From the NCBI GenBank assembly GCA_965223485.1, contig OZ244993.1, positions 868,001 to 932,000 on the forward strand: DNA of 64,000 bases, written 5' to 3'. The notes beneath the pieces are model-generated. The model was not told where the DNA came from and did no database searches. It saw only the letters and a list, made by a program, of their open reading frames with translations. The stretch is from VXPQ01 sp965223485. GTDB lineage: Bacteria; Bacteroidota; Rhodothermia; Rhodothermales; VXPQ01. Both the position numbers and the translations under genes were made by a program. Positions 37,150 through 46,951 of this stretch are shown in pieces; the first letter of the stretch is position 1; each line of letters begins with the position of its first letter.

Positions 37150-38850
37150 TTACATCTTCGCGGACGCCAATTGCACCACCTTCCGGCGACGCGAAGGACG
37201 CGGCGATTCCATCAGATCCTTCTCGCGGGCCAACTCCACGCACGCCCCGACGAAGGACCGGAAAAGCGGGTGCGGCCGCGCCACGGTGCTCTTGTACTCG
37301 GGATGAAATTGTACGCCGACAAACCAGCGGTGCGCAGGCAGTTCAATAATCTCCACAAGGTCCCGCCCCGGATTGACCCCCGTGAAGCGCATACCGTGTT
37401 CGAGCAGTTTGTACCGCAGGACGTTGTTCACTTCATACCGGTGCCGGTGCCGCTCCGATACTTCCAGGGTCCCGTAAATCCCGGCCACGCGGGAACCCTC
37501 GGTAATGCGGCATTCGTACGCCCCGAGGCGCATGGTGCCTCCCTTGTGGACGATCCGCTTCTGCTCTTCCATGATGTCGATGACCGGATACGCCGTATCG
37601 GGGTCGAACTCCGTCGAATGGGCATCCTCCCAACCGCACATGCGCCGCGCAAATTCCACCACGGCGCACTGCATTCCGAGGCATATCCCCAGGAAGGGAA
37701 TGTCGTTTTCACGTACGTACCGCACGGAAGCCAGCTTCCCGTCGATGCCCCGGTCGCCAAAGCCCGGCGCAATCACAATGCCCGCTACATCGCCGAGCAG
37801 TTCTTCCACATTGTCTTCCGTAATGTCGTCGGACAATACATACCGCAAATCGACGTGCACCCCGTTCACCGCGCCCGCCAGAATAAAACTTTCGGTGATC
37901 GACTTGTACGCATCCTGGTGTTCCACATACTTGCCCACCAGCGCAATGCGCACGGCGCCCTGCGTACTCTTCAGCGTTTTCAGAAAGTGGATCCATTCCT
38001 GCATACCCGGCGTGTCCGAAATCGGGGGCGCGCCGTCCCCTGCCGGCATGCCAAGCCGCTCGAACACGATATCGTCCAGTCCCTCTTCGGCAAGAAGAAG
38101 GGGCACTTCATAGATGGATTCCGCATCCCGGGCCGCGATCACCGCCCGCGGCTCCACGTTGCAGAAAAGCGCAATTTTTTTTCTCAGGTCCGCAGCCAGC
38201 GGCCGCTCCGACCGGCACACCAGGACATCGGGTTGCAAGCCGAAGGACAGGAGCGTTTTTACGGAATGCTGCGTCGGTTTCGTTTTCAACTCGCCCGCCG
38301 CCTCGAGATACGGAACGAGGGTCAAATGCACGTCCAGCGCATTCTTCGCGCCGATCTCGTACCGCAGTTGCCGAATGGCTTCGAGATAGGGCTGGCTCTC
38401 GATATCGCCGACCGTGCCGCCGATCTCGGTGATCACGACGTCGTACCGCCCCGTATCGCCGAGCTTCAGCATTCTTTGCTTGATCTCGTCGATGACATGG
38501 GGGACCACTTGCACGGTCTTGCCCAGATACACCCCGGCGCGCTCTTTCGTAATCACATCGAGGTAGATGCGCCCGGTCGTGACATTATTGGCCTGGCTCA
38601 TCGGGCGGCCGAGGAACCGCTCGTAATGCCCAAGGTCCAGGTCCGTCTCCGCCCCGTCTTCCGTGACGTAGACCTCCCCATGCTCGTAGGGGTTCATCGT
38701 CCCGGGATCGACGTTGATGTAGGGATCGAGTTTCTGAATGGTGACGCGCAATCCCCGCGACTCCAACAGTCTCCCCAGCGATGCGCAGACGATCCCTTTG
38801 CCCAGCGACGACGTGACTCCTCCTGTAACGAAGATATATTTTGTCTGCAT
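37150..38850 (-). CDS. pyrG: CTP synthase
   Basis: A 566-residue enzyme making CTP from UTP with glutamine as nitrogen donor. The N-terminal synthetase domain has the P-loop-like V-T-G-G-V-T-S-S-L-G-K-G near 8-19, K-L-D-P-Y-I-N-V-D-P-G-T-M near 40 and E-I-G-G-T-V-G-D-I-E-S near 140. The C-terminal class I glutamine amidotransferase domain has P-G-F-G-D-R-G, the nucleophile elbow G-I-C-L-G-M-Q near 375-381 and the His/Glu pair in F-H-P-E near 510. Residues upstream in the frame (from 38928) are not homologous; the ATG at 38850 follows GGGGGA. It is the last gene of a minus-strand run from gyrB. Confidence 0.96.
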   Translation of the reverse strand: MQTKYIFVTGGVTSSLGKGIVCASLGRLLESRGLRVTIQKLDPYINVDPGTMNPYEHGEVYVTEDGAETDLDLGHYERFLGRPMSQANNVTTGRIYLDVITKERAGVYLGKTVQVVPHVIDEIKQRMLKLGDTGRYDVVITEIGGTVGDIESQPYLEAIRQLRYEIGAKNALDVHLTLVPYLEAAGELKTKPTQHSVKTLLSFGLQPDVLVCRSERPLAADLRKKIALFCNVEPRAVIAARDAESIYEVPLLLAEEGLDDIVFERLGMPAGDGAPPISDTPGMQEWIHFLKTLKSTQGAVRIALVGKYVEHQDAYKSITESFILAGAVNGVHVDLRYVLSDDITEDNVEELLGDVAGIVIAPGFGDRGIDGKLASVRYVRENDIPFLGICLGMQCAVVEFARRMCGWEDAHSTEFDPDTAYPVIDIMEEQKRIVHKGGTMRLGAYECRITEGSRVAGIYGTLEVSERHRHRYEVNNVLRYKLLEHGMRFTGVNPGRDLVEIIELPAHRWFVGVQFHPEYKSTVARPHPLFRSFVGACVELAREKDLMESPRPSRRRKVVQLASAKM

Positions 38851-38881
38851 GGATCCCCCAGGTTTACGTTGTAACGGCATG

Positions 38882-39730
38882 TTACGCGCCCCGGTTTCCA
38901 TGCGGATTCCCTCTTCTTTTGCGCGCAACGAGAATCAGTCCCGTACCGGTTTCGTTGCGGCTGCGCACATCCATCGCATTCAATACCAAACCCGCGGGTA
39001 GCGCCGCAAGGTAATACACCGGCAGCACCGCAAAGGCCAGCCGCGTCGCCGCCAGCATCCGTATGGGCCACTTGACGAGTATCCGCCAGGCTTTGGAACC
39101 GTATGTCCCATAAGTATACCGGGCCCGCACCGTTTCCAGCCCCGCCTCCTCCATCTTCTCCTGCAACGCCGCAAGACCGTATCCGGGGCGGACATGCTCG
39201 TCGACAAATCCTTCCTCGCCGTGCGTCTTCGTATCCGATCCCCCCTGGTCCGACGGCGTGTTGACGATGACGTGCCCCCCGCCGGTAAGCATCTGCGCAA
39301 AATTGCGAAAAACGGTCCGGTCGTCCTCGATGTGCTCCATCACATCGACCGAAACGATGAGGTCGAAGGCCTGGTCCAGAGGCGGCCCGGTCAGATCGTA
39401 CTCGCGGAATGCGATCCGATCCCGCAGCGCCGTCCGCTCCACGAACCGCCTCAAATCGGCGAGATAATCCGGCTTGACGTCCACGGCAAGCACACGCGCC
39501 TGCGGAAACCTCTGGGCGATATACGCCGCATACTGCCCGAATCCCGTGCCCGCATCCAGCACGTTCGTATGCCGCCCCGCCGGCGCATCGTCCAGCAGCG
39601 CATGCACTTCCCGCCGCACGTACCACGACCGCAAAAACACGGTGTGGAGCAGCGCGAAAAACACACGCTGCAACACGGGATGGATGCGAAAGAACTTTCC
39701 CAGCGCATCCTTGACCGGATCGTACTCCAT
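38882..39730 (-). CDS. class I SAM-dependent methyltransferase
   Basis: A 282-residue protein. SAM-binding motif I V-L-D-A-G-T-G-F-G-Q is near residues 57-66, an acidic motif II V-D-V near 83, and motif IV V-S-V-D-V-M-E-H-I-E near 125, which is typical of class I methyltransferases. A C-terminal hydrophobic segment (about 228-250) suggests membrane association. The neighbours are two glycosyltransferases, so a role in modifying a lipid-linked or surface glycan is plausible but not shown. It starts 5 bp after the upstream glycosyltransferase. Confidence 0.7.
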   Translation of the reverse strand: MEYDPVKDALGKFFRIHPVLQRVFFALLHTVFLRSWYVRREVHALLDDAPAGRHTNVLDAGTGFGQYAAYIAQRFPQARVLAVDVKPDYLADLRRFVERTALRDRIAFREYDLTGPPLDQAFDLIVSVDVMEHIEDDRTVFRNFAQMLTGGGHVIVNTPSDQGGSDTKTHGEEGFVDEHVRPGYGLAALQEKMEEAGLETVRARYTYGTYGSKAWRILVKWPIRMLAATRLAFAVLPVYYLAALPAGLVLNAMDVRSRNETGTGLILVARKRRGNPHGNRGA

Positions 39731-39735
39731 GGATC

Positions 39736-40890
39736 TTACCCCAGCATGGTTTCAAGCGTATCCAGTAGTCGCCCCCACGAACAGCGCTCCCTTTCCCGCC
39801 GCACCCCCTCTGCAAAAGCGGCTTCCCGGTCTTCTTCGAAATAGCGTACGACGGCGTCCGCCAGCGCCGCCGGGTCGCCGGGCGGCGCCACATACCCCGA
39901 TACGCCGTCCGCAACCACCTCGGTCAGCCCGCCCACATCCGTAACGACCACGGGCCGGTCGAAATGATACGCCGTCTGCACGACGCCGCTCTGCGTGGCC
40001 GATTCGTAGGGCTGCACCACCAGGTTCGCCGCCGAAAAATAGAGGCCCACCTCCTCCTCCGGGATATACTCCGACCGCACGAGCACCGCATCCCCGATAC
40101 CAAGCGACGCAATCAGATCGCGGTACGTCCGTTCGTCCTCGTAAAACTCCCCCGCCACGACGAGCCGCGCCCTGGGCCGCCGGGCAAGAATTCGGGGCAG
40201 CGCCCGCAGCAACACGGGCAACCCCTTGTACGCCCGTACAAACCCGAAGAAAAGCAATACGTCGGCGTCTTCCGGCAGATGCAGGCGCCTTCGCGCCTCC
40301 TCGCGCGGGAGCGGGTCCCCGAAATGCCCGTAGACAGGATGCGGCGCCGTCTCTACGGAAGCGGCGACGCCCAGCGCCTGCAGATCGGCGGCCACCGCGT
40401 CGGACAGCGTAAGCAGCGCATCGCACCGCTTCAGAAAATACCCCGCGAGACGGGAAACGAGGCCATGCCTCTTTTCGTGCGGATACACATTATGCACGAT
40501 CGCCGCCACCCGGACGCCCTGCGCAGCAAGCCGCCGCGCCATGACGCCGTAGGCGGGCGCAAAAAAGGGCGTCCAGTACTGAAACACGACCGCTGCCGGG
40601 TCCTGCTCCGCAATCGCCTTTGCCGCCGCACCCCACGTACCCGGTCCTATGGAATCAATCAGCCGGTGCGTATCCGGCGCCACCGTCCGCCCCGGATCGA
40701 ATTGCGACGTTCCGGGAAAAAGAAACCCGGGGTACTGCCGCCGGAACGTCGCCATATACACCGGCCAGCCCCGGTCCCGAAGCCCCGACGCCACCGTGTC
40801 GGTAAACTGCGCAATCCCTCCCCGGAAAGGCGCAGCCGGCCCTACGAGAGCAATCCGCCGTCGGGTTCGTTCGGACGCCTCGGCTGCCAT
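39736..40890 (-). CDS. family 4-type (GT-B) glycosyltransferase
   Basis: A 384-residue protein. The N-terminal acceptor domain has F-R-G-G-I-A-Q-F-T near 22-30, and the C-terminal donor domain has F-F-G-F-V-R-A-Y-K-G near 217 and the E-x-x-x-x-x-x-x-E-like region around S-A-A-N-L-V-V-Q-P-Y-E near 290-300. This is the usual pattern of family GT4 retaining transferases. The substrate is unknown. It starts 3 bp after the upstream GT2 gene and 5 bp before the methyltransferase, so the three form one transcription unit. Confidence 0.8.
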   Translation of the reverse strand: MAAEASERTRRRIALVGPAAPFRGGIAQFTDTVASGLRDRGWPVYMATFRRQYPGFLFPGTSQFDPGRTVAPDTHRLIDSIGPGTWGAAAKAIAEQDPAAVVFQYWTPFFAPAYGVMARRLAAQGVRVAAIVHNVYPHEKRHGLVSRLAGYFLKRCDALLTLSDAVAADLQALGVAASVETAPHPVYGHFGDPLPREEARRRLHLPEDADVLLFFGFVRAYKGLPVLLRALPRILARRPRARLVVAGEFYEDERTYRDLIASLGIGDAVLVRSEYIPEEEVGLYFSAANLVVQPYESATQSGVVQTAYHFDRPVVVTDVGGLTEVVADGVSGYVAPPGDPAALADAVVRYFEEDREAAFAEGVRRERERCSWGRLLDTLETMLG

Positions 40891-40893
40891 GGT

Positions 40894-41865
40894 TCAGTCC
40901 GCCGGGGGCAAGGTGGCCATCACACGGTACGAATCGGTGCGCTCCATCCTGGGCCGGACGATCATCTCCCCAAGCAGGCCCGTCGTGAACATCTGCACGC
41001 CCACCACCATCATCAACGCGCCGAACAGAAGCAGCGGCCGGTCTCCGACAGGATTCCCAAACGCGATCTTGTCGATGGAAAGCCACAGGGAAAGGACAAA
41101 CCCGATAAAAAACGCCAGCGTACCGAACGATCCGAAAAAGTGCATCGGGCGGATGGCGAACCGGGTCAGGAAGGTCACGGAAATCAGGTCCAGAAATCCC
41201 TTGACGAACCGGTCCAGGCCGAATTTGCTGTGCCCGTAGCGCCGCGCGCGGTGCTCCACCACGACCTCGGATATCCGGTCGTACCCTTCCCATTTGGCCA
41301 GCAGCGGGATGTACCGGTGCAATTCCCCGTAGACGCGCACGCTTTTCACCACTTCCCGGCGATACGCCTTCAGCCCGCAATTGAAATCGTGCAGGCGAAC
41401 CCCGGAAATAATCCGTGTCACCCGGTTGAAGAATTTGCTGGGCAACCGCTTGCTCAGCGGATCGCGCCGCGTTTTCTTCCAGCCGCTCACCAGGTCGAAT
41501 CCTTCCTCGATCCGGGCAATCAGGCCTGGAATCTCGGCGGGCACATCCTGCAGATCGGCGTCCATCGTCACGACATAGTTACCCCGAGCCTCCTTGAACC
41601 CGAGCGCCAGCGCCGCCGATTTGCCGTAGTTGCGCCGGAGTCGCAGGCCGGCAATGCGGGCGTCCCCCTTGTGCAGCGTCTCGATGACCTGCCAGGAAGC
41701 ATCCTGCGACCCGTCGTCGACGAACCATACCTCGAACCGGTATCCCGCGCCCTCGCACGCCGAGCGGATCTCGCGGGCGAGTTCGGTCAGGGAATCCGCC
41801 TCATCGTACACAGGCACGACGACGGAAACGTCGGGGGAATCCTGTCGATCGGAATGGTCCAACAT
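40894..41865 (-). CDS. family 2 polyprenyl-phosphate glycosyltransferase, DPM1/ArnC-like
   Basis: A 323-residue protein with an N-terminal GT-A domain: V-V-V-P-V-Y-D-E near 14-21, D-D-G-S near 50 and the metal motif D-A-D-L-Q-D near 100-105. The C-terminus has two membrane helices (about 235-260 and 275-295), as in polyisoprenyl-phosphate hexose or arabinose transferases. It probably loads a sugar onto undecaprenyl phosphate. The frame is open upstream into gyrB; the ATG at 41865 is chosen because family similarity starts there and it lies 40 bp after the gyrB stop. Confidence 0.8.
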   Translation of the reverse strand: MLDHSDRQDSPDVSVVVPVYDEADSLTELAREIRSACEGAGYRFEVWFVDDGSQDASWQVIETLHKGDARIAGLRLRRNYGKSAALALGFKEARGNYVVTMDADLQDVPAEIPGLIARIEEGFDLVSGWKKTRRDPLSKRLPSKFFNRVTRIISGVRLHDFNCGLKAYRREVVKSVRVYGELHRYIPLLAKWEGYDRISEVVVEHRARRYGHSKFGLDRFVKGFLDLISVTFLTRFAIRPMHFFGSFGTLAFFIGFVLSLWLSIDKIAFGNPVGDRPLLLFGALMMVVGVQMFTTGLLGEMIVRPRMERTDSYRVMATLPPAD

Positions 41866-41905
41866 GTTGCTGCGGGTACGTTGCCGTGCGTGTTCCCCCG
41901 GTGCG

Positions 41906-43978
<2,073 letters not shown>

Positions 43979-44111
43979 AGACCTGTTCGTAACTCGTAAA
44001 CCGGAGGATCGTGGGCCGGCGGGGACAGACCGCTGCGCCGGACAGAAAGGACGTGGGGCGCATGTCGCCCATATCCCCCTAAAATACGATCCGGACAGGT
44101 GGAATGCTCGT

Positions 44112-44786
44112 TTAAGCTTCCAGATACCGCAGAAATTCCTCGGCCCGCCACTGCATTTCTTCGTCCACGGAGTCGTCGCCGGAGACGGCTACGACATGGT
44201 ATCCGTAGTGTTCGAGCAAATGCCGCACGCGGGTGGCGCTTTGCACATTCAGCTTGAGCGTGACATGTATTTTGCCGCCCGGGGTCCGGGGACGTTCGCA
44301 CACGACGGACAGGATGCGAATGTCGTTCTGTTCGATGGCGTGGACCAGTTGCGACAGCGAGTAGCTATCCGGGTCCTCTTCGAGCGCCACGATGGCGCCG
44401 GCCTCCTGCGTGGAAAGCATCGCCGCGAACTGCTCGAATACGTCTCCCCGGCGTATCAGGCCCTCGTAGCGGCCTGTTTCGTCAACGACGGGGAGTGTGG
44501 TGAGATCGTGCCCGACCAGGATTTTTGCGGCTTCGAAGAGGTGGGCGTCGGGTGGGACGGAAAGGGGGGCCAGATCGGGAACGCTTGCGATCTCGGCGTC
44601 CGGGCCCGCAGCGGATTCCAGAATATGTTCCTCCGAAACGATTCCGAGGAGCAAGCCGTCCGCATCCACTACCGGGAAATGCCGCACGCGCAGCTCCATG
44701 AGGAGGCCCAGCGCGTATTCAGCCGTATCGCGCGGCCCGAGGGGCAGCGGCGAAACCAGCATCATATCCCGAATGGTCGTTCCCAT
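44112..44786 (-). CDS. CBS-domain pair protein
   Basis: A 224-residue protein. Two CBS motifs fill residues about 1-125 (H-F-P-V-V-D-A-D-G-L-L-L-G-I-V-S near 36, then L-P-V-V-D-E-T-G-R-Y-E-G-L-I near 98), the standard adenosine-nucleotide sensing pair. The C-terminal ~90 residues resemble an ACT-like regulatory fold (I-L-S-V-V-C-E-R, H-V-T-L-K-L-N). No enzyme domain is attached, so it is probably a stand-alone regulatory protein; its partner is unknown. It lies 133 bp upstream of gyrB in the same orientation. Confidence 0.75.
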   Translation of the reverse strand: MGTTIRDMMLVSPLPLGPRDTAEYALGLLMELRVRHFPVVDADGLLLGIVSEEHILESAAGPDAEIASVPDLAPLSVPPDAHLFEAAKILVGHDLTTLPVVDETGRYEGLIRRGDVFEQFAAMLSTQEAGAIVALEEDPDSYSLSQLVHAIEQNDIRILSVVCERPRTPGGKIHVTLKLNVQSATRVRHLLEHYGYHVVAVSGDDSVDEEMQWRAEEFLRYLEA

Positions 44787-44881
44787 AGCGTCAAAGACCC
44801 TTTGCGTACCCGTCTGTATTGGTCATTTACGAATAAGAATGCACAAGCGCAAGGGGAAACAGTAATGAGGGCGCTCGCGGG

Positions 44882-45036
44882 AAAGGGGTACGAAAAGAAA
44901 AGTACAGGGCCCAAATGGTTTGCGGGAGATTGGGGGTGGGGTTGCGGGGTGGGGATGGAAACGGCGCAAAGACCGGATCGCAAGCCTCAAACGGGATGCA
45001 ACTGCTCGACCTCGGAGAGTTTTTTCAATGCCGCTT
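44882..45036. repeat. direct repeat copy A (flanks fic/hicB; partner at 46786-46951)
   Basis: It shares with 46786-46951 an AAAGGGGTACGAAAA start, a GGCCCAAAT-x-GTTT-x-CGGGA core and the end CGGAGAGTTTTT. The order and spacing match throughout, with scattered substitutions. Confidence 0.75.
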
Positions 45037-45040
45037 CCCG
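44987..45040 (-). pseudogene. 3'-end remnant of a cysteine desulfurase-like gene
   Basis: Read on the minus strand, the last codons E-A-A-L-K-K-L-S-E-V-E-Q-L-H-x-V before a TGA match the C-terminus of the intact cysteine desulfurase (E-A-A-L-E-K-L-S-A-V-E-Q-L-H-L-V). Similarity continues about 100 bp past both stop codons and stops abruptly upstream. This is a duplicated scrap, not a gene. Confidence 0.7.
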
Positions 45041-45137
45041 GCCTTTCAGAACTATGTACATGCGGTCTCTGAAGCGGCCAAAAAATGAATCTATAAGGAA
45101 TTAGAATATATTATAAATATCTATTATATTTAATGTT

Positions 45138-46370
45138 ATGGAAAATATGAAAGCGGACAAGAAAGCGGACAATTCTGCGGCCTACGAGGGCGAATCGGTT
45201 AGTCTGGTGGAGCCCATGCTGGTGAGCGGCGGCTCAAGGCATCGGGCCGCCTTGACGGACCTGGCCATCGAGCTGGCTGCCAAATCAGCCGGCCTCCGCC
45301 GCAGCCTGCCCGAAGGCGTGCTCAGCGCCCTTGCCGATCTGGTGCGGGCGACGGATTGCTACTACAGCAATCTGATCGAAGGCCACAATACGCATCCAGT
45401 CGATATCGAGCGAGCGCTGAAGAAGGATTACAGCGCCGATCCCGAGAAGCGGAACCTCCGGATTGAAGCCGAGGCCCATATCGCGGTCCAGAAATGGATC
45501 GATGAGGGCGGCTTGACCGGCCGCGCCACGACGGTCGACGGCCTCACTGAAATTCATCGCCGCTTCGGCGCGCTGCTGCCCGAAGAACTGCTCTGGGCAG
45601 AGAACCCGGAAACGGGGCAGCGAAGCAGGATGGTCCCAGGTGCGCTGCGTGATCGCTACGTGATAATCGGCCGGCATATTCCGATGAGCCCCGGCGCACT
45701 GCCCCGCTTCCTTGAGCGCTTCGAAACCGCCTATAGCGGGCTCGGCAGGATGGACAGCATCCTCGCCGCCGCGACCGCTCATCACCGACTTCTCTGGATT
45801 CACCCGTTTCTCGACGGTAACGGGCGCGTCGCCCGCCTGATGTCCCATGCCATGCTGCTGGAATCGCTGGATACGGGCGGCCTCTGGTCGATCGCCAGAG
45901 GTCTGGCCCGCAACGAAAGGAATTACAAGATCAAGCTTATGGCCTGTGACGCCAAACGCCGCAACGATCTCGACGGCAGAGGCCACTTGAGCGAGGAGGC
46001 GCTCGCGGAATTCACGCGCTTCTTCCTGACCACCTGCATCGACCAGGTGGATTTCATGGAAAGGCTCCTGCAGCCCGGGCGGCTACGCGACCGCATCCTG
46101 ATCTGGATCGAAGAGGAAATCCGGGCTGGCGCCCTGCCTAAAAAATCCGGTGTGGTTCTCGAGGCCGTCCTTTACCGCGGCGAACTGCCCAGAGGCGACG
46201 TCGCACAAATCACCGGGGCCAGCGAGCGGCAGGCCCGGCGCGTCACGTCCGCTCTGATCGAATGCGAAGCGCTCACTTCGGAAAGCTCGCGCGCACCGCT
46301 GCGCCTCGCCTTCCCCGCCAGGCTCGCGTGGCGCTGGATGCCGGGGCTGTTTCCGGAGAAGATAGACTGA
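45138..46370 (+). CDS. Fic family protein (putative AMPylator)
   Basis: A 410-residue protein. The Fic active-site motif H-P-F-L-D-G-N-G-R is at residues 222-230, with catalytic His222. An N-terminal S-N-L-I-E-G motif (77-82) matches the inhibitory-helix signature [ST]-x-x-x-E-[GN] of class II Fic proteins, in which the Glu blocks productive ATP binding. The C-terminal ~90 residues look like a winged helix (S-E-R-Q-A-R-R-V-T near 350). Fic enzymes transfer AMP or related groups to hydroxyl side chains of target proteins; the target here is unknown. It lies in an accessory region between two copies of a duplicated segment and next to an orphan hicB. Confidence 0.88.
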   Translation: MENMKADKKADNSAAYEGESVSLVEPMLVSGGSRHRAALTDLAIELAAKSAGLRRSLPEGVLSALADLVRATDCYYSNLIEGHNTHPVDIERALKKDYSADPEKRNLRIEAEAHIAVQKWIDEGGLTGRATTVDGLTEIHRRFGALLPEELLWAENPETGQRSRMVPGALRDRYVIIGRHIPMSPGALPRFLERFETAYSGLGRMDSILAAATAHHRLLWIHPFLDGNGRVARLMSHAMLLESLDTGGLWSIARGLARNERNYKIKLMACDAKRRNDLDGRGHLSEEALAEFTRFFLTTCIDQVDFMERLLQPGRLRDRILIWIEEEIRAGALPKKSGVVLEAVLYRGELPRGDVAQITGASERQARRVTSALIECEALTSESSRAPLRLAFPARLAWRWMPGLFPEKID

Positions 46371-46413
46371 CTCCATCGGTTGCGCCTGAAATCGGGGTTA
46401 AGGCCCTGCAACT

Positions 46414-46626
46414 TCACGCCAACATCAGCCGCTCGCCCCTGGGCTCTGGAATCGGCCTGCCAAATTCACGCGCGGTATCGATCCAGAGCGCCATTGCCTC
46501 TTGAGCATGCTTGAGCGCGGCTTCCTGGGTGTCGCCATGCGCCGTGCATCCGGGCAGTTCCGGGACTTCAGCGACGAACGCGCCGTCTTCGTTGCTCCAA
46601 TAAAGAATCACCTCGTACTTGTGCAT
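46414..46626 (-). CDS. hicB: HicB-family antitoxin (orphan, short form)
   Basis: A 70-residue HicB-type protein with the partial RNase H-like fold: Y-E-V-I-L-Y-W-S near residues 4-11, then F-V-A-E-V-P-E-L-P-G-C and a D-T-x-E-E-A helix ending R-E-F-G-R-P-I-P-E-P. It normally neutralises the HicA mRNA interferase. No full hicA is present: the small frame overlapping its start (TGATG) is a deleted remnant. HicB of this short type has no obvious DNA-binding tail. It converges with fic. Confidence 0.85.
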   Translation of the reverse strand: MHKYEVILYWSNEDGAFVAEVPELPGCTAHGDTQEAALKHAQEAMALWIDTAREFGRPIPEPRGERLMLA

Positions 46627-46682
46627 CAGTCACCTTCCTCGCGGCCGCTCAGAATCCTCCTCATAAGCTCATCGTTCCGCAT
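46626..46682 (-). pseudogene. hicA: hicA remnant with large internal deletion
   Basis: An 18-codon frame (M-R-N-D-E-L-M-R-R-I-L-S-G-R-E-E-G-D, stop) ends in TGATG at the hicB start. The first 14 residues match the start of HicA proteins that pair with this HicB type, where L-[LM]-[RK]-[RK]-I-L-S-G-[RQ] precedes the main domain. The middle, with the G-S-H-H active-site region, is missing, leaving only both ends. Confidence 0.65.
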
Positions 46683-46701
46683 CACGCTATCTTCCCAATG
46701 T

Positions 46702-46800
46702 TTAGTACCCCTGCAAGTTGCGCACGTTTCGGAGGTTGCGCTGTTCCAGAATGGCGGCCAAGTTGGTCTTGGCGACATCGTCGGCAAAGGGGTACGAAAA
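46702..46800 (-). pseudogene. 3'-end fragment of an unidentified gene (copy B of a dispersed element)
   Basis: On the minus strand the frame reads Y-P-F-A-D-D-V-A-K-T-N-L-A-A-I-L-E-Q-R-N, then L-R-N-V-R-N-L-Q-G-Y and TAA. A second copy at 62525-62623 ends V-A-R-T-N-P-A-L-I-L-E-Q-R-G, then L-L-N-V-R-S-L and TAA. The conserved peptide next to a stop suggests remnants of one protein's C-terminus; the protein is not recognised. Confidence 0.45.
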
Positions 46801-46951
46801 AAAAGCGCATAGGCCCAAATTGTTTACGGGAAATTGGGATGGGAAGTTGCGGAGTAGGGGTGGATGCCGGGGTAAAAGCCCGACACAACCGACGCAAGCC
46901 TTAAACGAGATGTAATTGCTCGACCGCGGAGAGTTTTTCCAGCGCGGCTTC
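46786..46951. repeat. direct repeat copy B (3' end and downstream of the cysteine desulfurase)
   Basis: Partner of 44882-45036. This copy includes the true end of the cysteine desulfurase gene, so it is the probable source. Confidence 0.75.

Larger units (their letters stand above)
44787..45137. other. 351-bp intergenic region upstream of fic, holding a duplicated gene end
   Basis: No intact gene. About half is a copy (44882-45036) of the 3' end and downstream region of the cysteine desulfurase at 46.9 kb. The 40 bp directly before fic are extremely AT-rich, unlike the GC-rich surroundings, and probably contain its promoter (TATATTATAAAT-type runs), though no clear -35 is visible. Confidence 0.5.

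Noticed and set aside
44196..45104. A 302-codon plus-strand frame opposite the CBS-domain gene
   Set aside because: It is antisense to a clear CBS protein and extends into the duplicated gene-end repeat.
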